The notes under the pieces are model-generated. The model made no database searches and was not told the origin of the DNA. It was given only the letters and a program-made list of their open reading frames with translations. Positions 47,394 to 55,949 of a stretch of 64,000 nucleotides of DNA are shown in pieces. Made by a program: the position numbers and the translations under genes. Each line of letters starts with the position of its first letter. The first letter of the stretch is position 1. Source of the DNA: Campylobacterales bacterium (GTDB taxonomy: Bacteria > Campylobacterota > Campylobacteria > Campylobacterales > Sulfurovaceae); assembly GCA_014763885.1 (NCBI GenBank), contig JACXUO010000005.1, positions 1-64,000 on the forward strand. Reading direction: 5' to 3'.

Positions 47394-48137
47394 TCAGTCT
47401 TTCAGCCAGCGCTTGGCTATCGCACGCAACCCCTCTACATTGTCCGAAGCATAGATGCTGAGTTTTGTCTCTTCGGCTTTTTCTCTGATACCGTGCGTCT
47501 CTTCGAGGTACTCTACAATCGCTTCACCCGAATGGATCAGGGTAGGTTTATCGTCAAAGTACCCCCTGATCGCATCTGATATCAGAGGGAAATGAGTACA
47601 TCCGAGGATAATCGCCTGGGGTGTATCGATCTCTTTGAAGTAGTGATCCATCGTTTCATAAAGCAATGGCCCATCAAAGATCCCCTCCTCCACCATGGAG
47701 ACAAAAAGCCCTGTCTGTCTTGCCGTAAGGTTGTGATAACCGAGCTGTCCGAGTGCATCCTGATAGCGTTTGGATGCGATCGTAGCGCGGGTTCCGATGA
47801 TCAGTATCGGGGCATCTTTGTCCGTGAGGCTGTTCTCCAGCGCTTTGATACCCGGTTCAATCACCCCTACCACAGGATAGGAGGCTTTCCCCTGCATTTC
47901 GGTGATGGCATAGGCACTTACGGTATTGCATGCGGTAATGAGAAGATCGATATTGAAATTGTTGAAAAACTCGAGTGCTTCGAGCGCATAGCGGATCACC
48001 GTATTGGCATCTTTCGGGCCGTAGGGGACGCGCGCCGTGTCACCGTAGTAGATGATCTCCTCAAATAGTTTATGGTCCAGAAGGGACTTGACGACGCTCA
48101 GTCCCCCGGCACCCGAATCAAAGACACCTATCTTCAA
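47394..48137 (-). CDS. murI: Glutamate racemase
   Basis: MurI makes D-glutamate for peptidoglycan. The 247-residue protein has DSGAGGLSVV at the N-terminus, the first catalytic Cys in LLITACNTVSAYA, GTRATIASKRYQ, and the second Cys in ILGCTHFPLI. The start is TTG at 48137 with AAGGA 7 bases upstream, giving MKIGVFDSGAGG. It is downstream of rho on the same strand, as in Helicobacter, but here separated by a repeat element. Confidence 0.95.
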   Translation of the reverse strand: MKIGVFDSGAGGLSVVKSLLDHKLFEEIIYYGDTARVPYGPKDANTVIRYALEALEFFNNFNIDLLITACNTVSAYAITEMQGKASYPVVGVIEPGIKALENSLTDKDAPILIIGTRATIASKRYQDALGQLGYHNLTARQTGLFVSMVEEGIFDGPLLYETMDHYFKEIDTPQAIILGCTHFPLISDAIRGYFDDKPTLIHSGEAIVEYLEETHGIREKAEETKLSIYASDNVEGLRAIAKRWLKD

Positions 48138-48153
48138 AAGGGATCCTTTTTAA

Positions 48154-48329
48154 ATAATGAAAAACGAGGAGTACGCCCAAACGAAGTGACAAGTGCCCTT
48201 GGGGTAAGGAGTGAGGAGTTCACGTATGTTTTACACTGTAAAACTTCTATTACAATCTTTTCAATCAAAGCTTTTCGCACGAAAAGCATACCAGAACTCT
48301 TCACTCTTCACTCCTCACTCTTCACTTTT
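48154..48329. repeat. Heptad-bracketed twin-hairpin element, copy E4
   Basis: The left side has degenerate heptads (AATGAAAAACGAGGAGT from 48156; GGTAAGGAGTGAGGAGTT 48203-48220). Hairpin 1 is GTTTTAC/GTAAAAC (48228-48244) and hairpin 2 is GCTTTTCG/CGAAAAGC (48270-48287). The right side has about five CTCTTCA/CTCCTCA heptads (48295-48329) in the opposite sense. It occupies the rho-murI gap. Confidence 0.7.
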
Positions 48330-48350
48330 TATGAGCCTGGGCTCATAAAA
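48327..48350. terminator. Palindromic terminator at the rho stop
   Basis: Arms TTTTATGAGCC (48327-48337) and GGCTCATAAAA (48340-48350) touch the last base before the rho stop codon on the minus strand. Being nearly symmetric, it could act in either direction. Confidence 0.5.
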
Positions 48351-49697
48351 CTATGCCCCTTCGTTCATCAGGGAAAGAAACTCTTCGTTGCTTTTGGTTT
48401 TTAGCATCTTAGAGTAAAGGAATTTCAGTCCTTCCACCTCTTCCATGTTCTGCATCGCAGTTCTGAGTGCCCAGACTTTCTGAAGCGTTTCAGGAGTTAC
48501 AAGAAGCTCCTCTTTACGCGTTCCCGACTTGGTCACATCGATCGCCGGGTAGATACGGCGCTCGGCAACATGGCGGCTGAGTACCACTTCGGAGTTACCC
48601 GTACCTTTAAACTCTTCGAAGATCACCTCATCCATACGGCTTCCCGTCTCGATCAGTGCGGTTGCAATGATCGTAAGCGAACCACCCTCTTCGATATTTC
48701 TTGCCGCACCGAAGAAACGCTTCGGTTTATGCAGTGCGTTCGCATCCACACCACCTGAAAGTACTTTCCCCGAGCTTGGCGTGACAGTATTGTAGGCACG
48801 TGCCAGTCTTGTGATGGAATCAAGAAGGATGATCACATCCTTACCCATCTCGACACGTCTTTTTGCCTTTTCGATCACCATCTCGGCAGTTCTTACATGG
48901 TTCTGTGCAGGCAGGTCAAACGTGGAGCTATAGACTTCCCCCTTCACTGAACGCTGCATATCGGTTACCTCTTCGGGCCTCTCATCGACCAGGAGCACCA
49001 TCAGCGAAGCATCCGGGTTGTTATAGGTGATACCGTGCGCAAGCTCTTTGAGAAGCTCTGTTTTACCTGTACGCGGAGGGGCAACGACCAACGCCCTCTG
49101 CCCTTTCCCTATAGGGGTGAAGAGATCCAGTACCCTGCCTGTCATCTTCACCGGGTTGTACTCAAGTTTCAGCTGTTCGCTGGCATAAAGCGGTGTGAGG
49201 TTGTCAAAAAGTGGTCTCTGTTTCGACTGTTCCGGAGCGAGGTAGTTGATCGCTTCGATCTTGAGCAGCGCGTTGTACTTCTCCTGCTCTTTGGGGGCAC
49301 GCACCTGGCCGGTCACGACATCCCCGTTTCTCAGCGCAAAACGCTTGATCTGCGTACTGCTTACGTAGGTATCGTTGCTGGAGTTGGCAAAGTTGCCGTC
49401 TTCTGAACGCAGGAAGCCGTACCCGTCAGGCAGGATCTCAAGAATCCCGGTAAAGAGGATAAATCCTCCCTGGCTTACCTGAGATTTAAGGATCTCGAAG
49501 ATCAGGTCTTTTCTCTGAAATTCGTTCGGGTTTTCAACCTGTACCTCTTTGGCGATCTCTACAAGCTCTGATAAAGGCAGCTTCTGAAGATCTTCCACTT
49601 TGTGTCCTTTAACGGGTACATGTGTCCTGTTGGTACTTTTTTTGGTTTTTGGTGCCTTGGCATTGACCGCAGCTGAAGATTTTTGATTGTCGCTCAT
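48351..49697 (-). CDS. rho: Transcription termination factor Rho
   Basis: Rho is a hexameric RNA-dependent ATPase that ends transcription. The 448-residue protein has a basic, Ala/Lys-rich N-terminal extension of about 40 residues, the Rho-N domain ([16 protein letters not shown]), the RNA-binding cold-shock-like domain ([15 protein letters not shown]), and the ATPase core with P-loop [16 protein letters not shown], Walker B ([16 protein letters not shown]) and the Q/R-loop region. The start ATG has AGAGGAC upstream. Confidence 0.97.
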   Translation of the reverse strand: MSDNQKSSAAVNAKAPKTKKSTNRTHVPVKGHKVEDLQKLPLSELVEIAKEVQVENPNEFQRKDLIFEILKSQVSQGGFILFTGILEILPDGYGFLRSEDGNFANSSNDTYVSSTQIKRFALRNGDVVTGQVRAPKEQEKYNALLKIEAINYLAPEQSKQRPLFDNLTPLYASEQLKLEYNPVKMTGRVLDLFTPIGKGQRALVVAPPRTGKTELLKELAHGITYNNPDASLMVLLVDERPEEVTDMQRSVKGEVYSSTFDLPAQNHVRTAEMVIEKAKRRVEMGKDVIILLDSITRLARAYNTVTPSSGKVLSGGVDANALHKPKRFFGAARNIEEGGSLTIIATALIETGSRMDEVIFEEFKGTGNSEVVLSRHVAERRIYPAIDVTKSGTRKEELLVTPETLQKVWALRTAMQNMEEVEGLKFLYSKMLKTKSNEEFLSLMNEGA

Positions 49698-49777
49698 GTG
49701 TCCTCTTGAGTGTTTTGGAAATTATTCTTAGAAGATTATGTATGGTTAATAGTTATCTAAAACTAAGTAGTAAGCGT

Positions 49778-49783
49778 ATTATA
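49778..49783 (-). promoter_or_regulatory. -10 element of rho
   Basis: TATAAT on the minus strand, with T/A runs upstream, lies 80 bases before the rho ATG. Confidence 0.45.
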
Positions 49784-49801
49784 AACCTTTTAAACTAAAT
49801 T

Positions 49802-50191
49802 TTAAGTTAAGGCATAGAGCAGCAAGAGGGGATAGAGTATTGGGCCCATCAGAAAATACCATGACGGGATCTGCCACGTCAGCATCTGGGCAAGTCCTTC
49901 CGAGACCATTCGCTCCTCAAAAACCTTTTTGAGAAGCTCCAGTTTATAGAATATATCAAAGACCTTCATCGCTACCAGCAGGATCATGCTCAGATTGAGT
50001 ATACCCGTTGCCATAATGACAAAGAGTACAAAATAAAACCCCGGATGTACCGCGAAGAGAAGAAAAATCGACTTTTGCGCGTAGAGATTGAGCCGCTCCA
50101 GGATACCCAGAAGCGTAGGTGCCCTCTGGAGGTAGGCTTCCAAAAGTTCCGCTCCCAGAAGCATAAAAGTAAGTAAAAATGCTGTTTCCAT
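49802..50191 (-). CDS. Small membrane protein of unknown function
   Basis: A 129-residue protein with three or four hydrophobic helices (about 3-18, 40-62, 62-80, 105-128: METAFLLTFMLLGAELLEAYL; SIFLLFAVHPGFYFVLFVIMATGILNLSMILL; WYFLMGPILYPLLLLYALT). A charged helix lies before the last one (YKLELLKKVFEERMVSEG). Not recognised. It is divergent from ccoI; the ATG at 50191 avoids overlap with the ccoI leader better than the upstream ATG at 50224. A role with the oxidase maturation genes is only a guess from proximity. Confidence 0.6.
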   Translation of the reverse strand: METAFLLTFMLLGAELLEAYLQRAPTLLGILERLNLYAQKSIFLLFAVHPGFYFVLFVIMATGILNLSMILLVAMKVFDIFYKLELLKKVFEERMVSEGLAQMLTWQIPSWYFLMGPILYPLLLLYALT

Positions 50192-50248
50192 GTGGGATTT
50201 TACTCTTATTTGGATAAAATTCATGTAAATTCACCGGAGGAGTTTGAT

Positions 50249-52666
50249 TTGGCAGACTGTACCTGTACCCACTGTAATCTTATCTTTGATGAGAGCGTGA
50301 TGATCAAAGAGGAGTATAACGGCCAGACACTCTATTTCTGCTGTAAAGGGTGCCAGGGAGTCTACCACCTTCTTGAAAACGAGGGGCTAGGCAGTTTCTA
50401 TGAAAAGCTGGGGGATACGACGCTCCAGCCTCCCTCCGAGCAGGCGGGAGACCTGGAGAAGTTCGACCTGGAAGGCTTTGAAAAACGCTATGTCAAGGTA
50501 CATGATGACGGGCTGCACGAGATCAATCTTATCATCGAGGGGATACACTGCTCCGCCTGTGTCTGGCTGAACGAAAAAGTACTGCACAAGCTCGAAGGGG
50601 TGATAGAAGCCACCATCAACTACACCAATAACAAAGCCAAGGTCATCTGGGACCCTGAAGAGGTGAAACTCTCGAAAATCATCGCTACGATCCGCTCTAT
50701 TGGGTACAATGCCTACCCCTATGACCCGAAGCTCCAGGAAGAACGTGCGGTGAAAACACGAAAAAGCTACTATATGCGTATCCTTGTCGCCGTATTCGGT
50801 TCAATGAACATCATGTGGCTGGCCGTCGCACACTATGCCGGATACTTCGGAGGGATAGAACAGTCTTTCAAAGATATTCTCAATGTCGCCGAATTCATCC
50901 TGGCTACACCGGTACTCTTCTACTCCGGGTGGATATTTTTCAGGGGAGCCTACTACGGCTACAAAAACCGAACCGTCAATATGGATACACTGGTCGCATC
51001 GGGCGCACTCTCGGCCTATATCTACTCCATCTATGCAATGGTCACACAGCGCGGCGAGGTCTACTTCGACTCGGTGACAATGATCATCACCTTTGTGCTC
51101 GTAGGGAAGTACCTGGAGGTACTGAGCAAAAAACATGCGGTCGATACGCTCGATCACATCATCGGGAGTACCCCTACCGAGGTCACTACGGTCAAGGAGG
51201 GTGTCAAGTCACTCGTCGGTGTGGACAATGTCATCATAGGAGATATCATCGAACTCAAACCGGGGGAGAAAGTAGTCATAGACGGCAGAGTAACACAGGG
51301 GGCAGCCTCTTTTGATGAGAGTTCGCTCACCGGGGAAAGCGAACCGGTCTATAAAGAAGAGGGGGACGAGATCCTCAGCGGCTCTATCTGCCTTGACTCT
51401 ACACTCCGCTATGAAGCCACAAAGGATGCTTCCAGCTCCCTTCTTACCTCGATCGTGAATCTCCTGGAGGAGTCCATCACCAAAAAACCGCGTATCGAAC
51501 AGCTTGCCAATACCATTTCGGGGTATTTCTCCACGGTGATCCTTCTCATCGCCCTGCTCACTTTTGCCGGTTGGTTCTATGCAACGGGAAGTTTTGAGAA
51601 TGCCCTGATCATCGGTATCTCGGTCATTGTGATCGCCTGTCCCTGCGCACTGGGGCTCGCCACACCGATGGCATCTCTGGTGGGCATCTCCATGTCGGCA
51701 AAAAGGAACATCCTCTTCAAAGAGGCAACCTTCCTTGAGACAATGGCAAAAAGCAACCTGCTTGCACTTGACAAAACCGGTACCATCACCGAAGGGAAAC
51801 CCTCCGTACAGACTGAAAAGATCTTCGAAACCTTTGACTTCAGCCTCCTCTATTCGCTTGTCAGCACCTCAAATCACCCCGTCTCAAAAGGCATACTCGC
51901 CTATCTGGAGTCAGAGCATGAGAAACTCGAAAGTTATCCGCTTGAAGCGATCAAAACGATCCAGGCAAAGGGCGTTGAGGCATCCTATCAGGGAAAAACA
52001 CTGATCGGAGGAAATGCCTCTTTTATGCGCTCCAGGGGAGTCGAGGTGGAGGAAGAGAGTGACTATACCCTCTTCTATTTTGCGATCGACGGCAGGCTTG
52101 CAGCACGCTATGAACTCAGCGATACGATCAGGGAAGGTGCGGCAGAGGCTGTCGCGCTGATCCAGGAAATGGGAATCAGGGTCGTCATGCTGACAGGGGA
52201 CAACCCGCAGAGCGCCCAAAGGGTAGCGGATGCCGTAGGGATCGGTACATTCTATGCCGGATTGCTACCTGACGAAAAGGCGAAAATGATCGACCGATTC
52301 CATCAGGAAGGCAGCGTTGTCGTCATGGCAGGGGACGGGATCAATGATACGATAGCCCTTGCCTCTTCGGATATCGCCATAGCGATGGGAAATGGCGCGG
52401 ATGTGGCCATCTCGGTGAGCGATGTGGTCCTGCTTGATGAGAGCCCGATGAGCCTCTATGAATCCTACAGACTCTCCAGACGCACCTTCCAGGCGGTCAA
52501 GGAGAACCTCGGATTCTCCCTCCTCTATAACCTCATCGCCGTACCGCTTGCAGTTGCAGGCTTCGTCAATCCTCTGGTTGCCGCACTCTCAATGAGTTTA
52601 AGCTCACTGGTCGTCGTAGGCAACTCCATGCGTATCAAAACATTAAAGTTCAAAAAGGAAAAATAA
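50249..52666 (+). CDS. ccoI: Copper-transporting P1B-type ATPase, CcoI/FixI type
   Basis: An 805-residue inner-membrane ATPase that supplies copper for cbb3 cytochrome oxidase. The N-terminal Cys-rich segment is TCTHCNLIFDES...YFCCKGCQGVYHLL. A heavy-metal domain (GIHCSACVWLNEKVL), the six-to-eight TM core with CPC (IACPCALGLATPMA), the phosphorylation site (LDKTGTITEGKP) and the hinge (GDGINDTIALA) follow. It is set as TTG at 50249, which has GGAGGAG exactly 6 bases upstream; the longer frame from 50192 would translate that ribosome site. It is followed immediately by ccoS, supporting the CcoI rather than CopA assignment. Confidence 0.9.
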   Translation: MADCTCTHCNLIFDESVMIKEEYNGQTLYFCCKGCQGVYHLLENEGLGSFYEKLGDTTLQPPSEQAGDLEKFDLEGFEKRYVKVHDDGLHEINLIIEGIHCSACVWLNEKVLHKLEGVIEATINYTNNKAKVIWDPEEVKLSKIIATIRSIGYNAYPYDPKLQEERAVKTRKSYYMRILVAVFGSMNIMWLAVAHYAGYFGGIEQSFKDILNVAEFILATPVLFYSGWIFFRGAYYGYKNRTVNMDTLVASGALSAYIYSIYAMVTQRGEVYFDSVTMIITFVLVGKYLEVLSKKHAVDTLDHIIGSTPTEVTTVKEGVKSLVGVDNVIIGDIIELKPGEKVVIDGRVTQGAASFDESSLTGESEPVYKEEGDEILSGSICLDSTLRYEATKDASSSLLTSIVNLLEESITKKPRIEQLANTISGYFSTVILLIALLTFAGWFYATGSFENALIIGISVIVIACPCALGLATPMASLVGISMSAKRNILFKEATFLETMAKSNLLALDKTGTITEGKPSVQTEKIFETFDFSLLYSLVSTSNHPVSKGILAYLESEHEKLESYPLEAIKTIQAKGVEASYQGKTLIGGNASFMRSRGVEVEEESDYTLFYFAIDGRLAARYELSDTIREGAAEAVALIQEMGIRVVMLTGDNPQSAQRVADAVGIGTFYAGLLPDEKAKMIDRFHQEGSVVVMAGDGINDTIALASSDIAIAMGNGADVAISVSDVVLLDESPMSLYESYRLSRRTFQAVKENLGFSLLYNLIAVPLAVAGFVNPLVAALSMSLSSLVVVGNSMRIKTLKFKKEK

Positions 52667-52906
52667 GTGTCAGAAAGTATAGTCATATTGATGATCGGTG
52701 TCTCTACACTGCTTGGAGCACTGGGGCTTATCGCTCTGCTCTGGGGGATCAAAACCGGACAGTTTGACGACCACTCCAAGTTTATCGACAGCGCACGCTT
52801 TGACGGCGAAGATGCACTCAGGGATGCAGTGATGATGGAAGAGAAAAAAAAGAAGCGTGACGAGAAGAAAAAAAAGGATGAAAAAGCCTATGGACCACCT
52901 GATTGA
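52667..52906 (+). CDS. ccoS: cbb3-type cytochrome oxidase assembly protein CcoS
   Basis: A 79-residue protein with one TM helix (VILMIGVSTLLGALGLIALLWGIKTGQFDD), matching CcoS, followed by a highly charged tail (EEKKKKRDEKKKKDEK). It is needed for cofactor insertion in cbb3 oxidase. It starts with GTG at 52667, the base after the ccoI stop, so the two are translationally coupled. Confidence 0.9.
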   Translation: MSESIVILMIGVSTLLGALGLIALLWGIKTGQFDDHSKFIDSARFDGEDALRDAVMMEEKKKKRDEKKKKDEKAYGPPD

Positions 52907-52962
52907 TAGGAAGGACTAACCCGGGCTATGTTAAAATCTCAATCAATTTTAAAGGAGTCTTT

Positions 52963-53526
52963 ATGTATTTCAAAAAAATTCTTCTGGGCAGCTTTCTCCT
53001 TGGCGGTGTGCTGAGTGCACAGAACGCTGTCTCTCTGAATATCAACAATGAAGATGCAGAGCTTCAAACTTCTCTGAACTTCAACGATATGATCGGATAT
53101 GCGGATGGTACGAGCTATACCCTTGATGCAAACTATCTGCACAGTGACGGTGACAACCTTTTTGGTATCGGTCTCTCCGGAGAAAACCAGCTTCAGGGCG
53201 TCTACGGATTGCGTGTCGGCCTCGGGATCAAAGCCGTCTTTGCAGATGAGTTTGCCGCAGTCCCGTTTCTGGCAAAAGCCGCCTATACCCTGCCACTGAC
53301 AGATGCGATACCCACGACAACACTGGAAATGAGTTTTGCCTATGCGCCGGAAATACTGAGCTTCAATGAAGCAGAGGACTACACCGAATTCCGCACCCAG
53401 CTGGGTATGGAAGTGGTTCCCAACATCCAGCTCTATACGGGATACAGAAATATCGATACAGACTACAAGGCAGTTGACCATACATTCAACGAGAGCTTCT
53501 ATCTCGGGATGAAACTCAGTTTTTAG
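52963..53526 (+). CDS. YfaZ-family outer-membrane protein
   Basis: A 187-residue protein. A signal peptide (MYFKKILLGSFLLGGVLSA) is followed by alternating beta strands with aromatic ends (YTLDANYLHSDGDNLFGIGLSGENQ; GLRVGLGIKAVF; FYLGMKLSF), typical of small barrels of the YfaZ family. Function is unknown. The start at 52963 is set by AAAGGAG; the longer frame has no ribosome site. It lies between ccoS and galE on the same strand. Confidence 0.75.
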   Translation: MYFKKILLGSFLLGGVLSAQNAVSLNINNEDAELQTSLNFNDMIGYADGTSYTLDANYLHSDGDNLFGIGLSGENQLQGVYGLRVGLGIKAVFADEFAAVPFLAKAAYTLPLTDAIPTTTLEMSFAYAPEILSFNEAEDYTEFRTQLGMEVVPNIQLYTGYRNIDTDYKAVDHTFNESFYLGMKLSF

Positions 53527-53559
53527 AAAAAATTACGGTTAAAAAGGGGGGAGAATTTT

Positions 53560-54579
53560 ATGGCGATTTTAGTCACCGGCGGCGCAGGATATATCGGATC
53601 GCACACCTGCGTAGAACTGCTAGAGAAAGGGTATGAGATCGTTGTTTTCGACAACCTCTCCAATGCCTCCCAAGAGAGCATTGCACGGGTAGAGAAGATC
53701 ACAGGGAAAAAGGTTCCCTTTATCAAGGGGGATATACGAGATAAAGAGGATCTCGACTATGCATTTAACAGCTATCCTATAGATGCGGTGATACATTTCG
53801 CCGGATTGAAAGCTGTAGGAGAGTCTGTAGAACATCCCCTGAAGTACTATGATAACAACGTGCACGGAACGACTGTTCTCTGTGAAGTAATGGCATCACA
53901 CGGATGCAGATCCATTGTATTCAGCTCTTCTGCGACCGTCTACGGTGACCCGCATACTACCCCCATCAAAGAGGATTTTCCGCTGCAGGCGACCAACCCT
54001 TACGGCAGAAGCAAACTCTTTATCGAAGAGATCTTACGTGACCTTCACACCTCAGATAACCAATGGAAAGTAATACTGCTCAGGTATTTTAACCCGGTCG
54101 GTGCACACGCATCGGGCCTGATCGGGGAGGACCCCAACGGCATCCCCAACAACCTTATGCCTTTTATCTCTCAGGTAGCCATAGGAAAGAGGGAGCATCT
54201 CTCTGTCTTCGGGGATGACTACGATACGCATGACGGTACGGGGGTCAGGGACTATATCCATGTGGTCGACCTGGCACAGGGGCACCTCAAAGCCCTGGAA
54301 AAGATCGACACGATCGACGAAGTGCTGGCGGTGAACCTTGGTACAGGAGAGGGGTACTCGGTACTTGATATGGTCAAAGCCTTTGAGAAGGCATCCGGTA
54401 AAAAGGTACCCTACCGTATCGCGCCGAGAAGAAGCGGCGATATCGCCAAATGCTTTGCCGACCCGAGTTATGCCAAAGAGATATTAGACTGGGAGGCAAC
54501 CAGAGATATAAAAGCGATGTGTCAGGATACCTGGCGGTGGCAATCGCAAAACCCCAATGGATATGAAGGAAACAAATGA
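53560..54579 (+). CDS. galE: UDP-glucose 4-epimerase
   Basis: GalE interconverts UDP-glucose and UDP-galactose (or the HexNAc forms). The 339-residue SDR protein has the Rossmann motif [22 protein letters not shown] (Ser/Thr), the YGRSK Tyr-Lys pair, RYFNPVGAH and [14 protein letters not shown]. It overlaps the next gene by 4 bp and heads the sugar-nucleotide operon that leads into the polysaccharide cluster. Confidence 0.95.
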   Translation: MAILVTGGAGYIGSHTCVELLEKGYEIVVFDNLSNASQESIARVEKITGKKVPFIKGDIRDKEDLDYAFNSYPIDAVIHFAGLKAVGESVEHPLKYYDNNVHGTTVLCEVMASHGCRSIVFSSSATVYGDPHTTPIKEDFPLQATNPYGRSKLFIEEILRDLHTSDNQWKVILLRYFNPVGAHASGLIGEDPNGIPNNLMPFISQVAIGKREHLSVFGDDYDTHDGTGVRDYIHVVDLAQGHLKALEKIDTIDEVLAVNLGTGEGYSVLDMVKAFEKASGKKVPYRIAPRRSGDIAKCFADPSYAKEILDWEATRDIKAMCQDTWRWQSQNPNGYEGNK

Positions 54580-55949
54580 TCAGAAAATCGATCTTTAGAG
54601 AGTATGATATCAGAGGTATCTTCGAAGAGGAGCTCAACGAGCAGAGCGTGAAACTGATAGGTTACTATCTTGGTCAGCGCATCACAGGAGATAAAGTAGT
54701 GGCGATCGGGTATGATGCGCGTTCACACTCCCCTCTTCTCAGAGACTATCTTGCTTCAGGGCTCAATGCGGCAGGATGCAAAGTCCTGGATATGGGGATG
54801 GTCGCCACACCGGTCAACTACTTCTGCAACTACAACGAGATCGGCGGATACAGGACCGATGCTTCGGTGATGATCACAGGGTCTCACAATCCAAGCGAGT
54901 ACAACGGATTTAAGATCACGATCGGCCAGGCACCCTTTTTCGGGGAGGAGATCTATGCCCTGGGAGAGGAGATCATCCAGCACCAGGAGCAGAAGATCGG
55001 AGACGATACCGACCGTACAGAGATCGATGTAAAAACCCCCTATATCCACTATATGGTCGAAGCGTTTGCCCACCTCAAAGGGCTGGATAAAAAGATCGTG
55101 ATCGATTGCGGAAACGGTGTTGCGGATACGGTGATCACCGATATTTTCGATGCCCTTGAACTCGACTATACCGGCCTGTACTGTGATCCTGACGGCAGTT
55201 TTCCAAACCACCATCCGGACCCTTCTGTGGAAAAAAACCTCAGAGATGTAAAAAAGGCGCTGGAAGAAGAGGGGGATATCGCCTTTGCCTATGACGGGGA
55301 CGCAGACCGTATCGCCGTGCTGACGCATAAGCACAATATCAAGGGGGACCAGATGGCACTGCTGTTTGCAATGCAGATGGAAAACCCGACGGTCATCGGG
55401 GAAGTCAAATGCTCCCAGGTGATGTATGACGAGCTCGAACGCCGCGGCGCCAAAGCGATCATGTACAAGACCGGCCACTCCAACCTCAAGGTAAGGATGA
55501 AAGAGACAGGTGCCGATCTTGCTTGCGAAGTGAGCGGGCACATCTTCTTCAAACACCGTTACTTCGGATATGATGATGCCATCTACGCAACACTGAGAAT
55601 GCTTGAACTGATCGCTGAGGGGATCGACCTGGACAAAGAGATCGATGCACTGCCTAAAGTTTTTTCCACCGAGGAGATTAAGGTTGAGACGACCGAAGAG
55701 GAGAAGTTCCTGATCATCGACAAGGTCAAAGAACTCCTCATCAATCCGCCGGCGGACTTTCCCGTCATTCTCAATGTCATCGATGTTGACGGTGTTCGTA
55801 TCAACTTTGAACATGGCTGGGGGCTGGTGCGCGCCAGCAATACGACCCCGGTACTGGTCACACGCTTTGAATCCACCGATGAAGCCCTGGCAAAAAGCTA
55901 TGAGGCCAAAGTGAACGCACTGATCCAGAAAGCAAAAGATTCATTATGA
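54576..55949 (+). CDS. Phosphomannomutase/phosphoglucomutase
   Basis: A 457-residue alpha-D-phosphohexomutase (AlgC/ManB type) moving phosphate between C6 and C1 of glucose or mannose. Motifs are the phosphoserine loop [13 protein letters not shown], the metal site DGDADRI, the sugar-specificity loop [24 protein letters not shown] and the phosphate site RFESTDEA. It links PGI and GalU/GalE activities, which explains its place between galE and pgi, overlapping both by 4 bp. Confidence 0.93.
   Translation: MIRKSIFREYDIRGIFEEELNEQSVKLIGYYLGQRITGDKVVAIGYDARSHSPLLRDYLASGLNAAGCKVLDMGMVATPVNYFCNYNEIGGYRTDASVMITGSHNPSEYNGFKITIGQAPFFGEEIYALGEEIIQHQEQKIGDDTDRTEIDVKTPYIHYMVEAFAHLKGLDKKIVIDCGNGVADTVITDIFDALELDYTGLYCDPDGSFPNHHPDPSVEKNLRDVKKALEEEGDIAFAYDGDADRIAVLTHKHNIKGDQMALLFAMQMENPTVIGEVKCSQVMYDELERRGAKAIMYKTGHSNLKVRMKETGADLACEVSGHIFFKHRYFGYDDAIYATLRMLELIAEGIDLDKEIDALPKVFSTEEIKVETTEEEKFLIIDKVKELLINPPADFPVILNVIDVDGVRINFEHGWGLVRASNTTPVLVTRFESTDEALAKSYEAKVNALIQKAKDSL

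Noticed and set aside
49956-50234. Alternative 92-codon minus-strand frame overlapping the small membrane protein
   Set aside because: The other frame gives coherent hydrophobic helices; this one has irregular composition.
54756-55814. A 352-codon minus-strand frame
   Set aside because: It is a full shadow of the phosphohexomutase gene; high length comes from codon bias of the true gene.
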